From positions 186,001 to 250,000 of the forward strand of contig NZ_JAHBBJ010000002.1 of the NCBI RefSeq assembly GCF_019331675.1: a stretch of DNA of 64,000 nt. Direction: 5' to 3'. This document shows, one piece after another, positions 24,892 through 34,878 of this stretch. The stretch is from Bifidobacterium miconisargentati. Lineage in GTDB: Bacteria; Actinomycetota; Actinomycetes; Actinomycetales; Bifidobacteriaceae. Both the position numbers and the translations under genes were made by a program. The notes under the pieces are model-generated. The model made no database searches. It worked only from the letters and a program-made list of their open reading frames with translations, and was not told the origin of the DNA. Within the stretch, counting starts at the first letter, position 1, and each line of letters opens with the position of its first letter.

Positions 24892-25937
24892 AGCAGCCTC
24901 CTTGAAGTCACAATCCAGGCACCGAGCTCCCACGCCAACAGCAGGACCAACACGATGGCCAGAGGCCAGACCACAGGCGTGGTGCGCGTACGCTCCTTGA
25001 CCGTGGACGTGACCCTCCACTGGTCGGAGACCTTGCTTGAGACCGCATCCGCCAGCGTCTGCGCCTCGCCGAGCTTCACATACGTGCCGCTGATCTCGTC
25101 GGCGATGTCCTTCAGATTCTTCTCGTCCATCTTCGAGATGCCGGGCTCGCCGGTATCCGGGTCGAGGATCCACTGGTCGGCCGTATCGGAGCCAGCGGCC
25201 GAGCCGCCGGTACTCACGCCGTCTGCAATGGCCGGAATCCTGCCGCCCTCGGTCGAGCCCACGCCCACGGTGAACCCGTCGTCAAGATAACGTCTCAGCG
25301 AGGAGAACGTGCGGCGGGTCTTGTCCGAGGTCTGTTCGCCGTCGCTGATGAGGTACAGCACGATCGCATCATCCGGATGGGCCTCGCGAATCGACTTGGC
25401 GGTGATCAGCAGCTGGTCGATCGGTGCGTCCAGACTGGAACCGGCGGAAACGGACGTGGATTCCAGCGTCAGCGTATCCGCCCAATTGTCGATGGCGGGC
25501 GCGTCCGGCGTCAGCGGCACATCCAGCGTGCCCGAAGCGCCGAAGCGAATGGCCGCGAAACTGGCGTCCGGGTAGGCGTCGGTCACGTCATGCACGGCCT
25601 TGCGGGCCGCGTCGATACGGCTGATGGCCTCACCGGATCCGTAACGGGCGTCGGTCACGGCCATCGAACCGGTCACGTCCACGGCCAGGATCACGTCGGT
25701 GGCGTTGATGGCGCGGGATGTGGTCGGTGCTACCACGCTGGGCGTCAGCACCATCACGGCGGCCACGAGCATCATCAGGGTGCGGCGGATGCAGGCCGCA
25801 ACGGTCTCGTCGCTCGCACCGGCCTTGCGCCTGCGGGCGAACTGCACGATTTCCGCCACGGCGAGGACCGTCAGCAGACCCGCCAGCAATCCGCCGGCCA
25901 CCCAGCCTAGGGTGGGGGAGAAGGTGAATCCGTTCAT
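24888..25937 (-). CDS. VWA-domain membrane protein (BatA-like), second copy
   Basis: A 349-residue protein with two hydrophobic segments near the N-terminus, then a von Willebrand A domain (about 75-270) and a C-terminal membrane segment. The metal-site motif is VILAVDVTGSMAVTD (DxTGS) with supporting TLESTSVSAGSSLDAP and LISDGEQTS. It overlaps both neighbours by 4 nt. Tandem VWA proteins after MoxR and DUF58 form the Bat-type architecture, thought to act with MoxR ATPases as metal-dependent chaperones at the membrane. The substrate is unknown. Confidence 0.87.
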   Translation of the reverse strand: MNGFTFSPTLGWVAGGLLAGLLTVLAVAEIVQFARRRKAGASDETVAACIRRTLMMLVAAVMVLTPSVVAPTTSRAINATDVILAVDVTGSMAVTDARYGSGEAISRIDAARKAVHDVTDAYPDASFAAIRFGASGTLDVPLTPDAPAIDNWADTLTLESTSVSAGSSLDAPIDQLLITAKSIREAHPDDAIVLYLISDGEQTSDKTRRTFSSLRRYLDDGFTVGVGSTEGGRIPAIADGVSTGGSAAGSDTADQWILDPDTGEPGISKMDEKNLKDIADEISGTYVKLGEAQTLADAVSSKVSDQWRVTSTVKERTRTTPVVWPLAIVLVLLLAWELGAWIVTSRRLL

Positions 25938-26989
25938 CGGCGCAACCTCCAGACGCATGCGATCCAGACCGCCATCACCAGTGCGAGCGCGAGCATCCAC
26001 AGACCAGGCGCGTCCACCATCGAAGCCTTCGCCTGGTTCTCGCTGGCCGTATCCCGGCGCGATTCGATGTCCCGCACCAGTTCGTTCACGCTCCTGCCGT
26101 TCGACTGGGTCAGGAAGACGCCACCGTGCGATTCAATGGCCGACCTCATGTCCGTGGTGGTCTGGTCGTTCTCACTGGACTTCGGACCGGAATACAGGCC
26201 GTCCACGGTGATGGAGGCCTGTCGGGTCAGATCCAGTGCCTCGGTGAGCGAATAGGTGGGCTTGCCGGAGACCACGTTGTCCGTGGCCAGCACGATCGAA
26301 GCCGCACGTCTGCGCTCGGCGGTGGCGTTGGAGGACTCGCCATATGCGAAACCGGGCAGCATGGCGGCGCAGGACACCACGCCGTCGCCGATCAGCGAAG
26401 TGGCGTCCTTGCGGTTCTGCGTGCCGTCCAGCCAGTCGGCGATCTTCTGATAATCGGAATCGGACATCTTGTCGATGTCGTCCTGCGATTCCACACCTCG
26501 CAGGGCCTTGCTGGCCGCGGCGAGCTGCTTGGAGACCAGGTCGTAGTCGTCGGTCAGAGGGAAGACCGTGCGCGAGGTGGAGTTGAAGATGCTTAGACCG
26601 ATGCGTTCGCCCTGGAAGTGCCCCACCAGCTCACGGTACGTATCGATGACCTCGCGATCGTAGGGGAGTGTGGAACCGGACACGTCCAGGCACAGCACGA
26701 TGTCGCGGCTGGAGGCGCGCTCCGCGCCCGCATCCACCTGACTGGGGCGCGCGACCAGCGCCACGGCCAACAACAGCGCCACGGCAAGCAGCGCGGCGGC
26801 GAGACGGCCGAGCGCACGCCACTGGCGGAACAGCCGCGAGGCATGCTCGGTATTGAGATCGTCGTCCAAGGAGAACACGGCCTCGTCCGACTGCGGACGG
26901 CGCGAGAACACCACGATGAGCGTCACCAGCGCGGCCGCTACCAGTACGGCGGCCAGCGCGGCCCAAGGCCAATGCCAGGTGAGGGTCAT
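25934..26989 (-). CDS. VWA-domain membrane protein (BatA-like), first copy
   Basis: A 351-residue protein with N-terminal membrane segments (WAALAAVLVAAALVTLIVVF and LAAALLAVALLLAVALV), a VWA domain with intact DxSxS site (DIVLCLDVSGSTLPYD), and a C-terminal membrane anchor (GLWMLALALVMAVWIACV) followed by Arg residues. It contains an unusual insert (about 165-205) rich in Asp and Ser. The ATG at 26989 was chosen for its 4-nt overlap with the preceding gene. It is the partner of the next VWA gene. Confidence 0.87.
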   Translation of the reverse strand: MTLTWHWPWAALAAVLVAAALVTLIVVFSRRPQSDEAVFSLDDDLNTEHASRLFRQWRALGRLAAALLAVALLLAVALVARPSQVDAGAERASSRDIVLCLDVSGSTLPYDREVIDTYRELVGHFQGERIGLSIFNSTSRTVFPLTDDYDLVSKQLAAASKALRGVESQDDIDKMSDSDYQKIADWLDGTQNRKDATSLIGDGVVSCAAMLPGFAYGESSNATAERRRAASIVLATDNVVSGKPTYSLTEALDLTRQASITVDGLYSGPKSSENDQTTTDMRSAIESHGGVFLTQSNGRSVNELVRDIESRRDTASENQAKASMVDAPGLWMLALALVMAVWIACVWRLRR

Positions 26990-27537
26990 GAACGCCACCT
27001 TTCCACCAGATTGGACACCCATTCGGCCGCTTCCCTGACGCTTGCCTCACGCGCGGCCCGGTTGCGCGAGGCATCGGCGAATTCGGGCGGATATAGCGCG
27101 CTGATGGTCTGGCGCAGCGAATCCAGGCCCTGGCGATTCGCCGGGGTGCGGTTGAGACGGGTCAGATCGGTCAATGTGCTGGTCGAGAGTTCCCGGCCCG
27201 AAGCGGCCCCCGCGAACTCTCGCGCGATCTGCGCCAACTCGGCGAAGGCATCCTCGCGGCTCAAGGCTCCGGACTCGTTGCGGGCCACCACATCGGCGAT
27301 ACGGTCACGCCACACGGTCTTGGCGCCGGCACCGCTATGGGCGCCGCGCTGTATGTTCTCCTTGCGGGGCCTCCTGGACGGGCGGGACAGCAACACCGCG
27401 GCGATCACCAGCGCCACGGCCACGGCGAGGCAGGCCACGATCACCACGGCCAGCGGCCCGGTCAGCTGCAACGCGCCCACCGGCTTCAGATCGCCGGGGT
27501 CGACGGCCAATACGACGGCCAACGATTCCATCGTCAT
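26986..27537 (-). CDS. Single-pass membrane protein of the MoxR-VWA operon
   Basis: A 183-residue protein. One membrane segment (PLAVVIVACLAVAVALVIAAVLL) precedes a cytosolic helical domain of about 130 residues that ends in LYPPEFADASRNRAAREASVREAAEWVSNLVERW, taken in pieces. It sits exactly where Bat operons encode a small membrane helper between DUF58 and the VWA pair. It is coupled to both neighbours by 4-nt overlaps. I do not recognise a named domain. Confidence 0.75.
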   Translation of the reverse strand: MTMESLAVVLAVDPGDLKPVGALQLTGPLAVVIVACLAVAVALVIAAVLLSRPSRRPRKENIQRGAHSGAGAKTVWRDRIADVVARNESGALSREDAFAELAQIAREFAGAASGRELSTSTLTDLTRLNRTPANRQGLDSLRQTISALYPPEFADASRNRAAREASVREAAEWVSNLVERWRS

Positions 27538-28508
27538 CGCGCAACCCCCAGCATCGACGTCACGTCAGGGGATGCGCCCAGCTGGTTGCGCGTGGTCCGC
27601 GCCAGCGACGCCGAAACCAGATGCACGAACCGGTCGAACATGGACTCGCTCGAACCGGCGCGAATCATGTGCGAACCTGTGCGTCCCAACTCCTGCTCCA
27701 ACGCGGCCGCCATATACCCGCGATGCGTGTCCACTTCGGCGGCGGCCTTGGCGGAACGCAGGAACGCCGGCACACGGCGGCTCGTCACGCCATCCGTGGG
27801 GGAGGGGTGTCCGGCACGGAGCGGGCGGAACGGATTGAGCGTGGCCACATCGATGAGCACCACCGGATGCGTGCGGGCGATGCGGCGGAACTCCGGGATG
27901 TGCCGTTCGGCCAGGGCATGCTCGTCCGTGGCCAGCACGATGAGCGCGTCGCGGTCCTTGATACGGCGGGCGTACGCCAACAGCGCATCGATATTGCGCT
28001 GATGCTCCCACGTACGGTCCAGCGCCTTGTCCAGCGTGCGCTCGAACTGCGCGAACCCGCCATTGAACGGGATGCGCGTGATGCTCGACGAATCGCCGAA
28101 CACCAGCGAGATGTCGTCGGCACGGCGCAGCGAAAGCGCGGCGAACATGCGCAACGCATTGGCCGCCACCTCCCAGGCACGTTCACCCGAATCGCACATG
28201 CCGCCCATCTCGCGGCCCACATCCATGAGCAGCCACACCTTGGACGTGGCCAGACGCTCACGCTGGACCACCATCGGACGGCCCTGCCTGGCGCTGGACT
28301 TCCAGTCGATCAGACGTGACTCGTCACCCGGTTCGTAGGCGCGCACGTCCATCACATCGCCGGCACCGCCACGACGACCGGACGCATGCTCGCCCTCCAG
28401 CACGCCCAGCGCCTTGCGCACCGTGGGCAGGCTCAGCTGGGTGCCCAGGGCTTCGATCTTCTTGCGGACGGAAACGGAAGTCACGTCAGCACTCATGCTT
28501 TGACTCAC
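27534..28508 (-). CDS. DUF58-family protein
   Basis: A 324-residue protein with the DUF58 signature VRAYEPGDESRLIDWKSSARQG, followed by a VWA-like fold (KVWLLMDVGREMGGM replaces the usual DxSxSM). Unlike many DUF58 proteins it has no obvious membrane segment. The GTG start at 28508 overlaps the moxR stop as GTGA. It is a constant partner of MoxR ATPases. The molecular role is not known. Confidence 0.88.
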   Translation of the reverse strand: MSQSMSADVTSVSVRKKIEALGTQLSLPTVRKALGVLEGEHASGRRGGAGDVMDVRAYEPGDESRLIDWKSSARQGRPMVVQRERLATSKVWLLMDVGREMGGMCDSGERAWEVAANALRMFAALSLRRADDISLVFGDSSSITRIPFNGGFAQFERTLDKALDRTWEHQRNIDALLAYARRIKDRDALIVLATDEHALAERHIPEFRRIARTHPVVLIDVATLNPFRPLRAGHPSPTDGVTSRRVPAFLRSAKAAAEVDTHRGYMAAALEQELGRTGSHMIRAGSSESMFDRFVHLVSASLARTTRNQLGASPDVTSMLGVAR

Positions 28509-29590
28509 GGAACGGGAACGGTCTCGACGATCTTGTCCACGATCTGGTCGCTGACCACGCCGTCCGCCAGCGCCTCGAACGTGAGCACGATGCGGTGGCG
28601 CAGCACCTCGTGGGCGAAGGCCTTGATATCCTCAGGCACCACGTAGTCGCGGCCGGACAGGAGGGCGTTCGCCTGTCCGATGCGCGTCAGGGCGATGGTG
28701 GCGCGGGGCGAGGCGCCCAGGCGGACCAGCGAGGACAGCCCCTTGATGGGGCGGGAACCGGCGCCACGGGAGGTGGCGGCGATATCCACCGCGTACCGCA
28801 TGATCGCGTCGGACACATGCACGCGGCGTGCGGCGCGGCGCAGGAAGTCCACGTCCGTCACGGAGATGCGTTCGCCGGTGATGGTGTCCGGGCCGATCAT
28901 ATCGGAGCCGCGGCGGGTGAGCATGGCGAGCATGCGCGTCTCCTCGTCCGCGGAGGGGTAGGTCATGATGGCCTTCATCATGAAGCGGTCCATCTGGGCT
29001 TCGGGCAGGTTGAACGTGCCCTCCTCCTCGATGGGGTTCTCGGTGGCGATCACCATGAACGGCTTGGGCAGCTGAATGCGCTGGCCGCCGATCGTGGTGG
29101 CACCCTCGGCCATGGCCTCCAGCATGGCCGACTGGGTCTTGGCGTTGGAACGGTTGATCTCGTCCAGCAGCACGAAATTGGCGTGGATCGGGCCGATCTG
29201 CGTGGTGAACTTCTGCGAGGCGAAGTCGAACACCTGTGTGCCGGTCAGGTCCGAAGGCATGAGGTCCGGGGTGCACTGGACACGCTTGAACGAGCCGGAC
29301 ACGCAGGTGGCCAGCGTCTGTGCGGCCGTGGTCTTGGCCAGGCCTGGCACCGATTCGATGAGGATGTGGCCGCCGGCCACCAGGGTCACGATAAGCGACT
29401 CACGCAGATTGTCCTGTCCCACCAGCGTCTGCGCGAAACGCGCGCGGATGCTGTCCGCCAGCGCACGTGCGCGCTTGGTGTCGTCGGCGCTCAGCGCCGG
29501 GGTCTGGATCATGGGCTGGCCGGCCGGCGGCATGGCGGGCCGGGGCAGCGGTTGTGGGGGCATGTTCGGTTGCGTGGGGAACAGAGTCAT
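28505..29590 (-). CDS. MoxR-family AAA ATPase
   Basis: A 361-residue AAA+ ATPase. A Pro-rich N-terminus precedes the motor: Walker A ESVPGLAKTT, Walker B FVLLDEINRS, sensor MVIATENPIEEEGTFNLPEAQMDRFM in the usual MoxR context, and arginine-rich C-lid. It is the first gene of six on the minus strand, all joined by 4-nt overlaps, with DUF58 and two VWA proteins. MoxR ATPases remodel or insert metal into partner enzymes together with VWA proteins. ATG at 29590 is preferred; GTG at 29599 is possible. Confidence 0.92.
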   Translation of the reverse strand: MTLFPTQPNMPPQPLPRPAMPPAGQPMIQTPALSADDTKRARALADSIRARFAQTLVGQDNLRESLIVTLVAGGHILIESVPGLAKTTAAQTLATCVSGSFKRVQCTPDLMPSDLTGTQVFDFASQKFTTQIGPIHANFVLLDEINRSNAKTQSAMLEAMAEGATTIGGQRIQLPKPFMVIATENPIEEEGTFNLPEAQMDRFMMKAIMTYPSADEETRMLAMLTRRGSDMIGPDTITGERISVTDVDFLRRAARRVHVSDAIMRYAVDIAATSRGAGSRPIKGLSSLVRLGASPRATIALTRIGQANALLSGRDYVVPEDIKAFAHEVLRHRIVLTFEALADGVVSDQIVDKIVETVPVP

Positions 29591-29642
29591 GCCCACCACT
29601 GTAACGACTCACGCTGACGGCGGTCGTGAAACTTCACCGGAA

Positions 29643-30341
29643 TCAAGCCGAAGGAAGAGTCCAATCCACAGGTTCCGCACCCATGTTGATGAGGGCTTGG
29701 TTGGCGCGGGAGAAGGGCCTGGAACCGAAGAAGCCACGGGAGGCCGACAGCGGACTCGGATGCGGGGACTTGATGATGAACGCATTGGTGAGCAACGGTT
29801 CGAGGCTCTGTGCATTACGCCCCCAGAGAATCGCCACCAGCGGCTTCGGCTTGCCGTCGTCATCCGTGCGGGCGTTGAGCGCACGGATCGCGGCCTCGGT
29901 GACTTCCTCCCAGCCCTTGCCCTGATGCGAGTTCGGACGGCCGACTCCCACGGTCAGGCACCTGTTGAGCAGCATGACCCCGCGCTCGGTCCACGGTGTC
30001 AGATCGCCGTTGGAGGGCATCGGCACGCCCAGGTCGTCCACCAGCTCCTTATAGATATTGATCAGGCTCTTCGGCAGCGGGCGCACGTCCGGCGCCACGC
30101 AGAAGCTCAGACCCACCGGGTGTCCCGGCGTGGGATAGGGATCCTGACCCACGATGAGCACCTTGATGGAATCGAAGGGGATCGTGAAGGCGCGCAGGAT
30201 ATTGTGGCTCGCCGGCAGCCAGGGGCGTCCGGCGGCGTTTTCGGCCCTGAGAAAATCGCCCATGCGGTGAACGGTGGGCTCCACATCCGCCAGAGCCTCG
30301 GCCCAGCCGGGCTCGACCAGATCTCGTAAAGGTTTAACCAT
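29643..30341 (-). CDS. ung: Uracil-DNA glycosylase
   Basis: A 232-residue family-1 uracil-DNA glycosylase that removes uracil from DNA. The catalytic motif is [20 protein letters not shown] with the catalytic Asp. LLNRCLTV and the second motif [14 protein letters not shown] place the catalytic His. The length matches the family. The gene stands 50 nt upstream of moxR on the same strand but has no overlap, so cotranscription is uncertain. Confidence 0.95.
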   Translation of the reverse strand: MVKPLRDLVEPGWAEALADVEPTVHRMGDFLRAENAAGRPWLPASHNILRAFTIPFDSIKVLIVGQDPYPTPGHPVGLSFCVAPDVRPLPKSLINIYKELVDDLGVPMPSNGDLTPWTERGVMLLNRCLTVGVGRPNSHQGKGWEEVTEAAIRALNARTDDDGKPKPLVAILWGRNAQSLEPLLTNAFIIKSPHPSPLSASRGFFGSRPFSRANQALINMGAEPVDWTLPSA

Positions 30342-30455
30342 GGCTCACCACTGTAGCCAAAGGCGGCAGCTTTGCGGCCCGGCGTGGCACGATAATGCGA
30401 TTTGACGCTTGCCGGGTTAGACTCATGGGTAGTTTTTCATACAGGAAGGGCGGCC

Positions 30456-31145
30456 ATGGCACGCGACAAGATGACCTATGACTCTTACGAACGGGATATC
30501 TTCGACAATCCGCCGAAGGGGCCGGTGGGCGTCCACCGTGGCTCCCGCCCGCTGATGGCACGTCTTGCGCCGTTCCTCGTCGTGATGCTGATCGCCGCAC
30601 TCGCCGGCGTGGGCGCGTGGCTGTTCGTGTCCGGCGAATACAAGGTGATTCTGGGCCAGTCCACCTCCCAAAGCGAGACGGCGAGCAATGCCGATAGCGC
30701 CGATAATAAGGACTCCTCGAATACGTCCACGAACGATTCCGGCGATTCCGCCAAGAAGGACACGTCCTCCTCGGACGCCAAGGACTCATCTTCCGACTCC
30801 ACGCAGTCGGACTCCACCAATTCCACGGACGGCACCGACCAGAACGCCCAGCAGTCCGAGCAGACCTCCACGGTGAACAAGGCCACCCAGGTGCTCGTGG
30901 TCAACGCCACAGGCATCCAGGGCTACGCCGGCCAGCGGTCCGACGTGCTGCAGACCTCCGGATACACGAGCGTGACGGCGGCCAACCCCGACGGGACGCT
31001 CACCATGCCCACCTACACCGTGGTGTGGTATCAGAACGAGACCGACAAGGCCACCGCCGAGGACGTGGCGAACACGCTCGGCATCGCCACCGTGGAGCAG
31101 GCGCAGGGTCTTGCCGTGCCGATCACCGTGGTTTTGCTCAACTAG
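30456..31145 (+). CDS. LytR C-terminal-domain membrane protein
   Basis: A 229-residue protein. A cytosolic N-terminus of about 37 residues leads to one membrane segment (APFLVVMLIAALAGVGAWLFV). A roughly 80-residue Ser/Asp/Thr/Asn-rich extracytoplasmic spacer (SADNKDSSNTSTNDSGDS) follows, then a LytR_C domain (QVLVVNATGIQGYAGQRSDVLQTSGY, read in parts, to AVPITVVLLN). LytR_C domains occur in cell-wall attachment proteins; here the catalytic LCP domain is absent. The start at 30456 has GGAAGGG before it. Confidence 0.82.
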   Translation: MARDKMTYDSYERDIFDNPPKGPVGVHRGSRPLMARLAPFLVVMLIAALAGVGAWLFVSGEYKVILGQSTSQSETASNADSADNKDSSNTSTNDSGDSAKKDTSSSDAKDSSSDSTQSDSTNSTDGTDQNAQQSEQTSTVNKATQVLVVNATGIQGYAGQRSDVLQTSGYTSVTAANPDGTLTMPTYTVVWYQNETDKATAEDVANTLGIATVEQAQGLAVPITVVLLN

Positions 31146-31229
31146 CGTAAATCCAAGCAAAACCTAGGAAAACAGCCCCGACCGGGTGTGAACGTTCTCA
31201 TGTTTTTGGACGTTTTCGTATTGAATTGG

Positions 31230-31258
31230 TTGGGAATGTTCCCTCTTCACTGTACAAT
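31230..31258 (+). promoter_or_regulatory. Promoter of the cold-shock gene
   Basis: TTGGGA at 31230-31235 and TACAAT at 31253-31258 are separated by exactly 17 nt. Transcription would start near 31265, giving an untranslated leader of about 97 nt, typical of cold-shock genes. Confidence 0.65.
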
Positions 31259-31306
31259 CGTGCTCTAGTCGCGAGGTAGGGGGAGCGCGATGCGGTTCTT
31301 TCTACG

Positions 31307-31345
31307 TTCCCTATAGGTATGTGTCGCGACGCCTATAAAGGGAAC
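31307..31345 (+). promoter_or_regulatory. Stem-loop in the cold-shock 5' leader
   Basis: TTCCCTATAGG pairs with CCTATAAAGGGAA (one 2-nt bulge) just before the ribosome site AAAGGAAAG. Its position suggests a temperature-dependent control of translation, as in cspA leaders. This is inference. Confidence 0.5.
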
Positions 31346-31361
31346 AAAGGAAAGATCAGAT

Positions 31362-31598
31362 ATGGCACAAGGTACCGTGAAGTTCTTCCTTGCCAAGAAA
31401 GGGTTCGGGTTCATCCAGCCGGACGGCGGCGGCGAGGACGTTTTCGTGCATTACGCGGAGATCAAGGACGACGGCAGCACCAATAAGTTCAAGATGCTGT
31501 ACGAGGGCGATCGCGTGGAGTACACGCCTGTCCCGTCCGGTAAGGGCACGCAGGCGAAGGACGTGGTGAAGCTGTCCTCCGGTGAGGACCGCGCCTGA
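31362..31598 (+). CDS. Cold-shock domain protein
   Basis: A 78-residue single cold-shock domain protein that binds single-stranded RNA or DNA. RNP1 is KGFGFIQ and RNP2 DVFVHY. The normally conserved WFN of GxVKWFN is FFL here (GTVKFFLAKKGFGF), a change in an RNA-stacking position. The C-terminal VEYTPVPSGKGTQAKDVV completes the barrel. It is transcribed alone from the promoter at 31230-31258 and closed by a terminator. Confidence 0.93.
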   Translation: MAQGTVKFFLAKKGFGFIQPDGGGEDVFVHYAEIKDDGSTNKFKMLYEGDRVEYTPVPSGKGTQAKDVVKLSSGEDRA

Positions 31599-31628
31599 TA
31601 CCCGGCGCATGCAAGGATGCGCACACAG

Positions 31629-31659
31629 AGCCTCGACCGCACAGGCGGCCGGGGCTTTT
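31629..31659 (+). terminator. Terminator after the cold-shock gene
   Basis: AGCCTCGACCGC pairs with GCGGCCGGGGCT (one wobble pair and one mismatch) and is followed by TTTT. Confidence 0.75.
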
Positions 31660-31699
31660 CTGTATTTTCATGCCGAGAGCACAATCGCCGGGGCCGATG

Positions 31700-31761
31700 T
31701 TGGCACTCGGCACCCGTGAGTGCTAATGTCTGGGTTAGCACTCGGAGGTCGAGAGTGATAA
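31700..31761 (+). promoter_or_regulatory. Two tandem CIRCE operators upstream of groEL
   Basis: The first is TTGGCACTC-N9-GAGTGCTAA at 31700-31726, one base from consensus. The second is TTAGCACTC-N9-GAGTGATAA at 31735-31761, also one base off. CIRCE is the binding site of the heat-shock repressor HrcA, so groEL is expected to be under HrcA control. Confidence 0.93.
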
Positions 31762-31815
31762 CCGGCAGCTGACGGCCGGGGGTCGGTGCTCGGCATCCAC
31801 GAGTGGACACTGTAA

Positions 31816-33471
<1,656 letters not shown>

Positions 33472-33505
33472 TCCGCTAGGGATTAGTCGTTCCGATTAGC
33501 TGAAG

Positions 33506-33535
33506 AAAAGGGACTTCCTTCGGGAAGCCCCTTTT
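33506..33535 (+). terminator. groEL terminator
   Basis: AAAAGGGACTTCC, loop TTCG, then GGAAGCCCCTTTT: a stable UUCG-capped hairpin ending in a T run. Confidence 0.9.
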
Positions 33536-33585
33536 CTGTGTTTTCCCCGGATTCCTTCGCCGGACGAGGCTGTGCCCATCCACGA

Positions 33586-33630
33586 GACTCCCCTCAGTCG
33601 TCTTCGATGACAGCTCCCCTCAGAGGGGCG
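33586..33630. repeat. Single reverse GAGGGGAGC-type repeat
   Basis: A reverse-orientation copy (ACTCCCCTCAGTCGTC, then GACAGCTCCCCTCAGAGGGG) lies between groEL and the WXG100 gene. The forward partner seen at other loci is missing. Confidence 0.65.
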
Positions 33631-33643
33631 GCAAGGACAGGGG

Positions 33644-33934
33644 TTATGAGGCGAAGAGTCGCGAGGCCTGGGATTCGGCGTCAGCGTAGACGGTGGAGGC
33701 CTGGGTCAGCGAACGCTGGATGGACTCAAGCGAGGCCTCCATCTGCTGCTGGGCCGAACGCCATTGTGCGGCGACCGAGGTGAACTGGGTCGCCGCCGAA
33801 CCACGCCACGCCTCCTGCAGACTGTTGAGATTGGTGTACATGCCGGCCACGGCCTGCCGGATCTGGGCGACCGAATTGGCCACGGCTGCCGAGGACGATT
33901 GGATCCGTTCCGAATCCACTTGATATTGGGGCAT
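33644..33934 (-). CDS. WXG100 family (ESAT-6-like) protein
   Basis: A 96-residue helical-hairpin protein. MPQYQVDSERIQSSSAAVAN begins helix 1, SLQEAWRGSAATQF holds the W-x-G turn, and the second helix follows with YADAESQA near the C-terminus. These proteins are exported, usually as dimers, by type VII (ESX) secretion. The start at 33934 follows GAAAGGAG; the longer frame would add residues unlike the family. No ESX ATPase is in the window, so the secretion route is inferred from the family. It is divergent from the TPM-domain gene. Confidence 0.9.
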   Translation of the reverse strand: MPQYQVDSERIQSSSAAVANSVAQIRQAVAGMYTNLNSLQEAWRGSAATQFTSVAAQWRSAQQQMEASLESIQRSLTQASTVYADAESQASRLFAS

Positions 33935-34014
33935 GATGCGCTCCTTTCGCGGCATTGGTGAATCATGGTCGATGACGACCGACAATGCCAGTACCGGCCG
34001 CTATGGTGGAGCCT

Positions 34015-34878
34015 ATGGCACAAACGAATTGGGCAGAAGGAAAAACGGCCACTGTGGTTCCATCTTCGGAACAGGTGGCGCATATCGCCGGCAGGAAGTC
34101 CCGAATGTGGCTTGTCTGCTGCGTTTTCATGGTTGTCGCGGCATTACTGGGTTCCATGTGGATAAGCGGATTCGCCTATGGGGACAACTCGGACGGCACC
34201 ACCGGCAGCGGCGATTCCTCGAGCTCTGACAGCGGCGTGACCATCACCGAGAACATCACGGACACCGAGAACCTGCTTGGCTCGCACGTCTCCGAGGTCT
34301 CCGATGCCATCGCCAACACCGAAAAGGAAGCCGATGTCCACGTGCACCTGCTCTATCTGTCCACCTTCAACAGCAAACTCACGCCGCAGAAGTGGGCCAA
34401 GAACGTGTTGGAATCCATGGACCCGAAGCCCAACACCGTGCTGCTGGCCGTGGCCTCGAACGACGGCAACCTGGTGGTGGCCGTCTCGTCGAACTCGGAC
34501 GAATGGCTCAAGGACCAGGACACCGTGGACAAGCTCTCCGAAGCCGCCCAGCAGCCGCTGATGAAAAGCACGCCCGACTGGTCCGGCGCCGCCACAGCCA
34601 TGATGGATCAGATCGTCAAATCACAGAAGACCTCCACCTCATCGTCCTCGGTGAAGATCGGCATCATCGTGATGGCCGCCGTGCTTGTGGTGCTCATCAT
34701 CGTGGTGGTGCTGATGGTGGTGATCCGCGTGCGATCCGGCAACAAGAAGCCGCGTCGCGCCAGCGCCCAGCCGCTGAGCTGGCAGGAGAAGAAGGCCCGG
34801 AGAAAAGCCAGGAAGGAACTCCAAGGCGACATTCAGGAAACGCCCAGACGAACGCGACACTCTAGAAAGCATGAGTAA
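34015..34878 (+). CDS. TPM-domain membrane protein
   Basis: A 287-residue protein with a membrane segment at about 32-50 (WLVCCVFMVVAALLGSMWI). An extracytoplasmic TPM/YgcG-like domain follows (EVSDAIANTEKEADVHVHLLYLS in pieces, VLLAVASNDGNLVVAVSSNSDEW), then a second membrane segment (IGIIVMAAVLVVLIIVVVLMVV) and a strongly basic cytosolic tail. The ATG at 34015 is preceded by GGTGGAG; earlier ATGs at 33985 and 34003 are less well placed. It overlaps the response regulator gene by 8 nt, so it may be the first gene of that signalling operon. The TPM fold is linked to phosphatase or envelope repair roles elsewhere; the function here is unknown. Confidence 0.78.
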   Translation: MAQTNWAEGKTATVVPSSEQVAHIAGRKSRMWLVCCVFMVVAALLGSMWISGFAYGDNSDGTTGSGDSSSSDSGVTITENITDTENLLGSHVSEVSDAIANTEKEADVHVHLLYLSTFNSKLTPQKWAKNVLESMDPKPNTVLLAVASNDGNLVVAVSSNSDEWLKDQDTVDKLSEAAQQPLMKSTPDWSGAATAMMDQIVKSQKTSTSSSSVKIGIIVMAAVLVVLIIVVVLMVVIRVRSGNKKPRRASAQPLSWQEKKARRKARKELQGDIQETPRRTRHSRKHE

